Source of the DNA: an uncultured Pseudomonas sp.
Lineage (GTDB): Bacteria; Pseudomonadota; Gammaproteobacteria; Pseudomonadales; Pseudomonadaceae
Direction: 5' to 3'
DNA: 53,923 nt
Assembly (NCBI RefSeq): GCF_946885955.1
Contig: NZ_CAMPHI010000039.1
Span: forward strand, 1-53,923
Each line of letters opens with the position of its first letter. The stretch's first letter is position 1. Made by a program: the position numbers and the translations under genes. This document shows, one piece after another, positions 47,359 through 53,923 of this stretch. The notes beneath the pieces were generated by a model, which did not search any database, was not told where the DNA came from, and saw only the letters and a list, made by a program, of their open reading frames with translations.

Positions 47359-47838
47359 GTGATCGATCCTGATGGTTTTCGCCCGAATGTCGGCATCATA
47401 TTGACCAACGACGTTGGTCAGGTGCTTTGGGCGCGTCGGATAAACCAGGACGCCTGGCAGTTCCCCCAGGGTGGGATCAACGACCAGGAGTCGCCGGAGG
47501 ACGCGCTTTACCGCGAACTGAACGAAGAAGTAGGACTGGAACAGCAGGATGTGAAAATTCTTGCCTGCACCCGTGGCTGGTTGCGCTATCGTCTGCCCCA
47601 GCGTTTGGTGCGCACCCATAGTCAACCGTTGTGCATCGGGCAAAAACAGAAATGGTTTCTCTTGCGTCTCACCGGCACCGAAGACCGGGTACGCATGGAT
47701 CTCACCGGAAAACCGGAGTTCGATGGCTGGCGTTGGGTCAGCTATTGGTATCCATTAGGACAGGTGGTCACATTCAAGCGCGAAGTTTATCGTCGCGCCC
47801 TCAAGGAACTCGCTCCGCGCCTGTTAGCGCGGGACTGA
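47359..47838 (+). CDS. rppH: RNA pyrophosphohydrolase
   Basis: 159 aa from GTG 47359 ([15 protein letters not shown]). Complete Nudix box at residues 38-60 (GGINDQE...REL.EEVGL). Removes pyrophosphate from mRNA 5' ends to start decay. The frame extends upstream, but this start gives the standard protein and has GAGG upstream. ptsP follows 19 bp later, the usual rppH-ptsP pair. Confidence 0.95.
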   Translation: MIDPDGFRPNVGIILTNDVGQVLWARRINQDAWQFPQGGINDQESPEDALYRELNEEVGLEQQDVKILACTRGWLRYRLPQRLVRTHSQPLCIGQKQKWFLLRLTGTEDRVRMDLTGKPEFDGWRWVSYWYPLGQVVTFKREVYRRALKELAPRLLARD

Positions 47839-47857
47839 CACTGATTAGAGTCGAGCC

Positions 47858-50137
47858 ATGCTCAATACGCTGCGCAAGATCGTCCAGGAAGTAAACGCCG
47901 CCAAGGACCTCAAGGCTGCATTGGGCATCATTGTGCAGCGGGTACGCGAGGCCATGGGTAGCCAGGTCTGTTCGGTCTACCTGCTCGACCCCGAGACCAA
48001 CCGCTTCGTCCTGATGGCCACCGAGGGCCTCAACAAAAAAGCCATCGGCAAGGTCAACATGGCGCCCAACGAGGGCCTGGTCGGCCTGGTCGGCACCCGC
48101 GAAGAACCGCTCAATCTCGAACACGCCTCCGAGCACCCGCGCTACCGCTACTTCGCCGAGACCGGCGAGGAGCGTTATGCCTCCTTCCTCGGTGCGCCGA
48201 TCATCCACCACCGCAAGGTGATGGGCGTGCTGGTGATCCAGCAGAAGGAACAACGCAAGTTCGACGAGGGCGAAGAAGCCTTCCTGGTGACCATGAGCGC
48301 GCAGCTCGCCGGGGTCATCGCGCATGCCGAGGCCACCGGCTCGATTCGCGGCCTGGGCAAGCTCGGCAAAGGCATTCAGGAAGCCAAGTTCGTCGGTGTG
48401 CCGGGCTCGCCCGGTGCCGCCGTGGGTACCGCCGTGGTGGTGTTGCCGCCCGCAGACCTGGACGTGGTGCCGGATAAGACCGTCGACGACATCGCCGCTG
48501 AACTGGGGCTGTTCAACAACGCCCTGGAGGGCGTACGCGCCGACATGCGCGCCTTGTCTGCGAAAATGGCCACGCAGCTGCGCCCGGAAGAGCGCGCGCT
48601 GTTTGATGTCTACCTGATGATGCTGGAAGACGCCGCCCTGGGTAACGAGGTGGTCAAGATCATCCGTACCGGGCAGTGGGCCCAGGGCGCGTTGCGCACG
48701 GTGATCAGCGAGCACGTCAACCGTTTCGAACTGATGGACGACGCCTACCTGCGCGAACGCGCCTCGGACGTCAAGGATCTCGGTCGGCGCTTGCTCGCCT
48801 ACCTGCAGCAGGAACGTCAGCAGACCCTGGTGTACCCCGACAATTGCATCCTGGTCAGCGAGGAGCTGTCGCCGGCGATGCTCGGCGAGGTGCCGGAAGG
48901 CAAGCTGGTCGGCCTGGTCTCGGTGCAGGGCTCGGGCAACTCCCACGTGGCGATTTTCGCCAGGGCCATGGGCATTCCCACGGTGATGGGCGCGGTCGAT
49001 CTGCCGTATTCGAAGATCGACGGCATCCAGCTGATCGTCGATGGCTACCACGGCGAAGTCTTCACCAACCCCAGCGAAGTGCTGCGCAAGCAGTACGCCG
49101 ATGTGGTCGAGGAAGAACGGCAGATGGCCCAGGGCCTCGATGCCCTACGCGCGTTGCCCTGCGAAACCCCGGACGGTTACCGCATGCCGCTGTGGGTCAA
49201 CACCGGCCTGCTCGCCGATGTGAAGCGCGCCCAGGAGCGCGGTGCCGAGGGTGTCGGTCTGTACCGCACCGAAGTGCCTTTCATGATCAAGGAGCGTTTC
49301 CCCAGCGAGAAGGAGCAGCTGGCCATCTACCGTGAGCAGTTGGCCGCGTTCCATCCGTTGCCGGTGACCATGCGCAGCCTGGACGTCGGTGGCGACAAAG
49401 CCCTGAGCTACTTTCCGATCAAGGAAGAAAATCCCTTCCTCGGTTGGCGCGGCATTCGTGTCACCCTCGACCACCCGGAAATCTTTCTGGTGCAGACCCG
49501 CGCCATGCTCAAGGCCAGTGAAGGTCTCGACAATCTGCGCATCCTGCTGCCGATGATTTCCGGCACTCAGGAACTGGAAGAGGCGCTGCACCTGATCCAC
49601 CGTGCCTGGGGCGAGGTGCGCGACGAGGGCACCGATGTGCCGATGCCTCCGGTCGGGGTGATGATCGAGATTCCCGCGGCGGTCTACCAGACCCGCGAAC
49701 TGGCGCGCCAGGTCGACTTCCTCTCGGTCGGCTCCAACGATCTGACCCAGTACCTGCTGGCGGTGGACCGCAACAACCCGCGGGTCGCCGACCTCTACGA
49801 CTTCTTCCACCCGGCCGTGCTGCAAGCGCTGTGCAAGGTGGTCGCCGATGCTCATGCCGAAGGCAAGCCGGTGAGTATCTGCGGCGAAATGGCCGGCGAC
49901 CCTTCGGCGGCGGTGCTGCTAATGGCCATGGGTTTCGACAGCCTGTCGATGAACGCCACCAACCTGCCCAAGGTGAAATGGCTGCTGCGTCAGATCAGCA
50001 TGGCGCGCGCCAAGGAGCTGCTGGCGCAGATCATGACCATCGACAGCCCGCAGGTGATCCACAGCACCCTGGCCCTGGCCCTGAGCAATCTCGGCCTGGG
50101 CCGGATGATCAACCCGGCGTCCGATATCCAGGCATAG
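47858..50137 (+). CDS. ptsP: Enzyme I of the nitrogen phosphotransferase system
   Basis: 759 aa. N-terminal GAF domain (~15-160), linker, then a PTS enzyme I with phosphohistidine His363 (GSGNSHVAIFAR) and the PEP-binding part (SVGSNDLTQYLLAVDRNN, SICGEMAGD). Starts the PTS-Ntr phosphorelay to NPr and EIIANtr, sensing nitrogen state through the GAF domain. Converges on the NRDE gene with 5 bp between stops. Confidence 0.97.
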   Translation: MLNTLRKIVQEVNAAKDLKAALGIIVQRVREAMGSQVCSVYLLDPETNRFVLMATEGLNKKAIGKVNMAPNEGLVGLVGTREEPLNLEHASEHPRYRYFAETGEERYASFLGAPIIHHRKVMGVLVIQQKEQRKFDEGEEAFLVTMSAQLAGVIAHAEATGSIRGLGKLGKGIQEAKFVGVPGSPGAAVGTAVVVLPPADLDVVPDKTVDDIAAELGLFNNALEGVRADMRALSAKMATQLRPEERALFDVYLMMLEDAALGNEVVKIIRTGQWAQGALRTVISEHVNRFELMDDAYLRERASDVKDLGRRLLAYLQQERQQTLVYPDNCILVSEELSPAMLGEVPEGKLVGLVSVQGSGNSHVAIFARAMGIPTVMGAVDLPYSKIDGIQLIVDGYHGEVFTNPSEVLRKQYADVVEEERQMAQGLDALRALPCETPDGYRMPLWVNTGLLADVKRAQERGAEGVGLYRTEVPFMIKERFPSEKEQLAIYREQLAAFHPLPVTMRSLDVGGDKALSYFPIKEENPFLGWRGIRVTLDHPEIFLVQTRAMLKASEGLDNLRILLPMISGTQELEEALHLIHRAWGEVRDEGTDVPMPPVGVMIEIPAAVYQTRELARQVDFLSVGSNDLTQYLLAVDRNNPRVADLYDFFHPAVLQALCKVVADAHAEGKPVSICGEMAGDPSAAVLLMAMGFDSLSMNATNLPKVKWLLRQISMARAKELLAQIMTIDSPQVIHSTLALALSNLGLGRMINPASDIQA

Positions 50138-50142
50138 GTCTG

Positions 50143-50892
50143 CTAGAGCGTCTCTATCCTGACATCGCCCAGGTGCACGCCGTTGGGGCCATAGCTGCGT
50201 TCGACCAGTTGCCGTCGTCCATCGGCCTGCACCATCAGCACGCTGCTGGCGCGCGTTCCGTAGCTGCGGGTGGCGATGAAGATACTCGAGAGCAGGCGTT
50301 CGGTATTCAGGCCCACGCCGGTATCGGGCAGGCGGGCATCCTCGACTTGCCGGTCGTCATGCAATAGGTCGAGCAGTGACGAGACCTGAGGGTCGACCAG
50401 GCATTCGCTCAGCATGCCTTTGGCTTTTTCCAGTTTCGGCCAGGGTGTATCCAGTTCTGCATTGGACAAGCCGTACAGGCCGGCGGGAAGCTGTACCGGC
50501 GCGCCCTGATCCGAATTCAGCAGCCATACCTGCTGGCTGTCGCCGAGCAGCAAGTTGAAGCCCGAATAATCGCCGCGGCGTTGCGCCGTATCGCGCAGGA
50601 ACGCCTCCGGGCCGAGCGGGCCGCTCAGGTACTGCACCGGCAGTTCGCCCCGGGAACGACCGCGCGGCGGTTGGCGCGGGTCGCGAATATTGGTCAGGGC
50701 GGCGAAGCGGCCGTGCGGGCCGATGCCCAGCCAGGTTCCGCCTGCCTGCTGATCGCGCCCGGCAAACACGCCCGGTGCTTCCGGCCATTCGGCCAGGGGG
50801 ATGGTGGGTCGGTCATAGAACTCGTCACGGTTGGCAGCCATCAGCAATGGCTGCGGGTGGCCAGGACGCCAGGCAAGCACAATCAGGCACAT
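50143..50892 (-). CDS. NRDE-family (TANGO2-like) protein
   Basis: 249 aa starting at ATG 50892. Cys2 directly after the initiator Met, and Asn-Arg-Asp-Glu at 21-24 (AANRDEFYDRP), define the family, an Ntn-hydrolase-like fold; homologues are implicated in haem handling or lipid metabolism. GFNLLLGD and YGLSNAELDTPWPK are further family marks. Enzyme activity unproven. Confidence 0.9.
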   Translation of the reverse strand: MCLIVLAWRPGHPQPLLMAANRDEFYDRPTIPLAEWPEAPGVFAGRDQQAGGTWLGIGPHGRFAALTNIRDPRQPPRGRSRGELPVQYLSGPLGPEAFLRDTAQRRGDYSGFNLLLGDSQQVWLLNSDQGAPVQLPAGLYGLSNAELDTPWPKLEKAKGMLSECLVDPQVSSLLDLLHDDRQVEDARLPDTGVGLNTERLLSSIFIATRSYGTRASSVLMVQADGRRQLVERSYGPNGVHLGDVRIETL

Positions 50893-51167
50893 GATCCCCC
50901 CCCAGGAAGCAATTAGCGCGAGGCCTAAGCTTCTAACGCTACGCCCAGTTGTGCAACTGCCGATTACGGTCTGTTCGGGGTGAAAAACCTCCAGCATCTT
51001 CTATGCAGCATTGGCGCGGCCTGGGCCGCATGCGGGGAGAGCCCGAACAAATTCGACGCGGTCTTTTTCGATCGTTTTGCCGGGCCTGGCTTGCCTCGCC
51101 GGCCTGTTAGCGCTTCCCCGTATACGCCTGTGCCGATTACCATTGCGCTTTATTGTCGGGGGTGTCG

Positions 51168-51950
51168 ATGGAACTGCTGCTTTATTTGGTGCTGGGCGCG
51201 GCTGCCGGGGTTCTGGCCGGCCTGTTCGGCGTGGGCGGCGGGATCATTATCGTACCGGTGCTGGTCTTCAGCTTCGCCGCGCAGGGCGTCGCCCCGGAAG
51301 TCCTGACCCACCTGGCGGTCGGCACCTCGCTGGCGACCATCGTCTTCACTTCGATCAACTCGGTGCTGGAGCACCACCGCAAAGGTGCGGTGCGTTGGCC
51401 AATCTTCATCTGGATGACCCTCGGCATCCTGATCGGCGCGGCGCTCGGGGCAGTGACCGCCTCGACCATCAAGGGTGAAATGCTGCAGAAGATCATCGGT
51501 GTGTTCGCCATCCTCATCGCCCTGCAGATGGCCCTGGATATCCGTCCCAAGGCCAGCGCCGGTGTGCCCGGCAAATGGGGGCTGACGATTGCCGGCACGC
51601 TGGTCGGCTGGGCCTCGGCGATTTTCGGCATTGGTGGCGGTTCGCTTAACGTACCCTTTCTGACCTGGCGTAGCGTGCCCATGCAGCAGGCGGTGGCCAC
51701 TTCCGCGGCCTGCGGTCTGCCGATCGCGGTGGCCGGCGCGCTGACCTTCATGTGGCTGGGCTGGGATAAGCCGCAGCTGCCGGAGTGGAGCCTGGGCTTC
51801 GTCTACCTGCCGGCAATGGCCGGGATTGCTGCCACCAGCATGCTGTTCGCCCGTTTCGGTGCACGCCTGGCACACCGTTTATCGCCGCGCCTGCTCAAGC
51901 GCCTATTTGCCCTGCTGCTGTTGTGCGTGGGCCTGAATTTTCTGATTTGA
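51168..51950 (+). CDS. TauE/SafE-family sulfite exporter-like permease
   Basis: 260 aa, about eight membrane helices. Both TauE repeats visible: GLFGVGGGIIIVPVL near the start and SAIFGIGGGSLNVPFL in the middle. GGGGGTG precedes ATG 51168. Family members export sulfite or sulfoacetate or have no known substrate; the neighbours (lgt, thyA) give no hint. Lgt starts 9 bp after the stop. Confidence 0.9.
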   Translation: MELLLYLVLGAAAGVLAGLFGVGGGIIIVPVLVFSFAAQGVAPEVLTHLAVGTSLATIVFTSINSVLEHHRKGAVRWPIFIWMTLGILIGAALGAVTASTIKGEMLQKIIGVFAILIALQMALDIRPKASAGVPGKWGLTIAGTLVGWASAIFGIGGGSLNVPFLTWRSVPMQQAVATSAACGLPIAVAGALTFMWLGWDKPQLPEWSLGFVYLPAMAGIAATSMLFARFGARLAHRLSPRLLKRLFALLLLCVGLNFLI

Positions 51951-51959
51951 GGAATTGAA

Positions 51960-52763
51960 ATGCTGCCTTACCCGCAGATAGATCCGGTGGCTTTGGCCCT
52001 CGGCCCGATAAAAATCCACTGGTACGGCCTGATGTACCTGGTCGGTATCGGCGGTGCCTGGTGGCTGGCCTCGCGCCGGGTCAACGCCTTCGACCCGAGC
52101 TGGAGCAAGGAGAAACTCTCCGACCTGGTGTTCTGGGTGGCCATGGGGGTGATTCTCGGCGGACGCCTGGGCTACGTGCTGTTCTACGACCTGGCCTCCT
52201 ATGTCGAGCACCCTAGCCTGATCCTGCAGGTGTGGAAGGGCGGCATGTCGTTCCATGGCGGGCTGATCGGCGTGATGCTGGCGACCTGGTGGTTCGGCCA
52301 GCGCAACCACAAGAGCTTCTTCCAGCTGATGGACTTTATCGCGCCCCTGGTGCCGATTGGCCTCGGTGCCGGGCGCATCGGCAACTTCATCAATGCCGAA
52401 CTCTGGGGCAAGGCCAGCGACGTGCCCTGGGCGATGGTGTTTCCCACCGATCCCGAGCGGCTGGCGCGCCACCCCTCGCAGCTGTATCAGTTCGCCCTCG
52501 AGGGCGTGGCGCTGTTCGTGATTCTCTGGTTCTACTCGCGTAAGCCACGGCCGACCATGGCGGTATCGGGCCTGTTCGCCGTGTGCTACGGAATCTTCCG
52601 CTTTATCGTCGAGTTCGTCCGCGTACCGGACGCGCAGCTCGGCTACCTGGCGTTCGGCTGGCTGACCATGGGGCAGGTGCTCTGCGTACCGATGATCCTC
52701 GGCGGCCTGGGGCTAATGGCCTATGCCTATAAGCGACAGGCAGCACTGGAGGCCGCGCGATGA
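51960..52763 (+). CDS. lgt: Prolipoprotein diacylglyceryl transferase
   Basis: 267 aa, seven membrane helices. Signature [15 protein letters not shown], plus [11 protein letters not shown] and [13 protein letters not shown]. Adds diacylglycerol to lipobox cysteines at the inner membrane. ATGA overlap with thyA, the conserved lgt-thyA pair. Confidence 0.97.
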   Translation: MLPYPQIDPVALALGPIKIHWYGLMYLVGIGGAWWLASRRVNAFDPSWSKEKLSDLVFWVAMGVILGGRLGYVLFYDLASYVEHPSLILQVWKGGMSFHGGLIGVMLATWWFGQRNHKSFFQLMDFIAPLVPIGLGAGRIGNFINAELWGKASDVPWAMVFPTDPERLARHPSQLYQFALEGVALFVILWFYSRKPRPTMAVSGLFAVCYGIFRFIVEFVRVPDAQLGYLAFGWLTMGQVLCVPMILGGLGLMAYAYKRQAALEAAR

Positions 52764-53554
52764 AGCAGTACCTCGACCTGATGCGTCTGGTGCACGAGAC
52801 CGGCACCTTCAAGAGCGACCGTACCGGCACCGGCACCTACAGCGTGTTCGCCCACCAGATGCGCTTCGACCTGGCCGACGGCTTCCCCCTGGTGACCACC
52901 AAGAAGTGCCACCTGAAATCGATCATCCACGAACTGCTGTGGTTCCTGCAGGGCGACACCAATATCAAGTACCTGAAGGACAACGGCGTACGTATCTGGG
53001 ACGAGTGGGCCGACGAGAACGGTGAGCTCGGTCCGGTGTACGGTTACCAGTGGCGCAACTGGCCGGCACCGAATGGTGAGTCGATCGACCAGATCGCCAA
53101 GCTGATCGAAATGATCAAGAAAAATCCAGACTCGCGCCGGCTGATCGTCTCCGCCTGGAACCCCGGGCTGGTCGAACAGATGGCCCTGCCGCCGTGCCAT
53201 GCGTTGTTCCAGTTCTACGTCGCCGACGGCAAGCTCAGCTGCCAGCTGTATCAGCGTTCGGCCGACATCTTCCTCGGCGTGCCCTTCAATATCGCCAGCT
53301 ATGCGCTGCTGACCCTCATGGTCGCCCAGGTCTGCGATCTGCAACCCGGCGATTTCATCTGGACCGGCGGCGACTGCCACCTCTACGCCAACCATATCGA
53401 ACAGACCGACCTGCAGCTCACCCGCGAGCCGCTGCCGTTGCCGACCATGAAGCTCAACCCGGCGGTGAAGGACATCTTCTCTTTCAAATTCGAGGATTTC
53501 GAGTTGCTGGATTACCAGGCCCACCCGCATATCCCGGCGCCCGTGGCGGTCTGA
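52760..53554 (+). CDS. thyA: Thymidylate synthase
   Basis: 264 aa, E. coli length. Catalytic Cys146 in [45 protein letters not shown] and [10 protein letters not shown] are family motifs. Makes dTMP from dUMP with methylene-tetrahydrofolate. Its last 42 bp are the first unit of the tandem array that follows. Confidence 0.98.
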   Translation: MKQYLDLMRLVHETGTFKSDRTGTGTYSVFAHQMRFDLADGFPLVTTKKCHLKSIIHELLWFLQGDTNIKYLKDNGVRIWDEWADENGELGPVYGYQWRNWPAPNGESIDQIAKLIEMIKKNPDSRRLIVSAWNPGLVEQMALPPCHALFQFYVADGKLSCQLYQRSADIFLGVPFNIASYALLTLMVAQVCDLQPGDFIWTGGDCHLYANHIEQTDLQLTREPLPLPTMKLNPAVKDIFSFKFEDFELLDYQAHPHIPAPVAV

Positions 53555-53923
53555 GATATCTCGCCCAGCTCCCGGGTATCGCTTCGCTCGACCCGGGCTA
53601 CGGGCTGCGGTTCGTAGCCCGGGTTAGCCGCAGGCGTAACCCGGGAAGGGTCTACCAGGTGCATCCGCATATCAGCGTGCCTATGGAGGTCTGAGGTATT
53701 TCGCCCTGCTCCCGGGTATCGCTTCGCGCAACCCGGGCTACGGGATGCGGTTCGTAGCCTGGGTTAGCCGTAGGCGTAACCCGGGAAGGGTCTGCCAGGC
53801 CCATCTGCATATCAGCGCGTCTGTAGCGGTCTGAGGTATCTCGTCCAGCTCCCGGGTATCGCTTCGCTCAACCCGGGCTACGGGATGCGGTTCGTAGCCT
53901 GGGTTAGCCGTAGGCGTAACCCG
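53513..53923. repeat. 140-bp tandem repeat combining thyA 3' end and a REP element
   Basis: Exact 140-bp period: units start at 53513, 53653 and 53793; the third is cut by the window end. Each unit has 42 bp matching the thyA end (with stop codons at 53552, 53692 and 53832) followed by ~98 bp of CCCGGGTATCGCTTCGC...GTAACCCGGG REP sequence. The thyA tail encodes [13 protein letters not shown] in the gene and YQVHPHISVPMEV and CQAHLHISASVAV in the copies. No gene lies in 53555-53923. Confidence 0.9.

Noticed and set aside
53555..53923. Regularly spaced repeats that could suggest a CRISPR array
   Set aside because: The whole 140-bp unit repeats, including the part between palindromes; no unique spacers and no cas genes.

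Overview
The window looks like chromosomal DNA of a Pseudomonas, probably near the P. mendocina/P. alcaligenes/P. aeruginosa side of the genus. The reasons are high GC content, Pseudomonas-type REP repeats (GTAGCCCGG...CCGGGCTAC), and gene order I recall from P. aeruginosa PAO1: dppA-like, rpmB, rpmG, kauB, MFS, puuB-like, lrp, dadA, ridA, dadX, pauR, cycB, xpt, poxB, rep, GGDEF/EAL, and separately HAD phosphatase, rppH, ptsP, tauE-like, lgt, thyA. These comparisons are from memory; no search was run. No tRNA, rRNA, CRISPR array, prophage or insertion sequence was seen.

Layout. (1) 1-112 is the tail of an OprD-type porin. (2) 239-9942 is an envelope locus: an outer-membrane beta-barrel protein, a periplasmic protein, an ECF sigma factor, a membrane anti-sigma factor and a subtilisin-like protease in one direction, then an oleate hydratase and a secreted protein with PPKPELKL repeats. 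Three copies of a TGAACC-N15/16-ACGAC element lie in front of the barrel gene, the anti-sigma gene and the repeat-protein gene, so the locus looks like a self-contained ECF regulon. (3) 10039-16031 is a BigR/SqrR-type sulfide and persulfide detoxification cluster: ArsR-type sensor with two redox cysteines, PmpA/PmpB transporters, a DUF2892 protein, persulfide dioxygenase, a DUF442-sulfide:quinone oxidoreductase fusion and a SulP transporter. (4) 16028-18957 is aguA-aguB with a TetR gene resembling aguR, converting agmatine to putrescine. (5) 19080-35460 holds an orphan peptide-binding protein, rpmB-rpmG, and polyamine and D-amino-acid catabolism (kauB, puuB-like, lrp, dadA-ridA-dadX, pauR) mixed with an MFS transporter, a PLD-family lipoprotein, a MocR regulator with DUF1127, and cytochrome c5. 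(6) 35536-42504 is xpt, then poxB continuing into a tightly coupled four-gene unit (enolase-superfamily enzyme, internally duplicated membrane protein, gluconate-dehydrogenase subunit-3-like protein, GMC oxidoreductase) between poxB and rep. (7) 42506-53554 is housekeeping: rep, a GGDEF/EAL protein, HAD phosphatase, rppH, ptsP, an NRDE protein, a TauE-type permease, lgt and thyA. The window ends in a 140-bp tandem repeat that carries copies of the thyA 3' end.

The two best candidates for undescribed biology are the ECF/barrel/protease locus with its shared promoter element, and the poxB-linked oxidoreductase unit, which has a GMC enzyme and a subunit-3 protein but no cytochrome c subunit and no visible export signal. 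All functional statements are from sequence reading; promoter, operator and terminator calls are pattern matches without experimental support.
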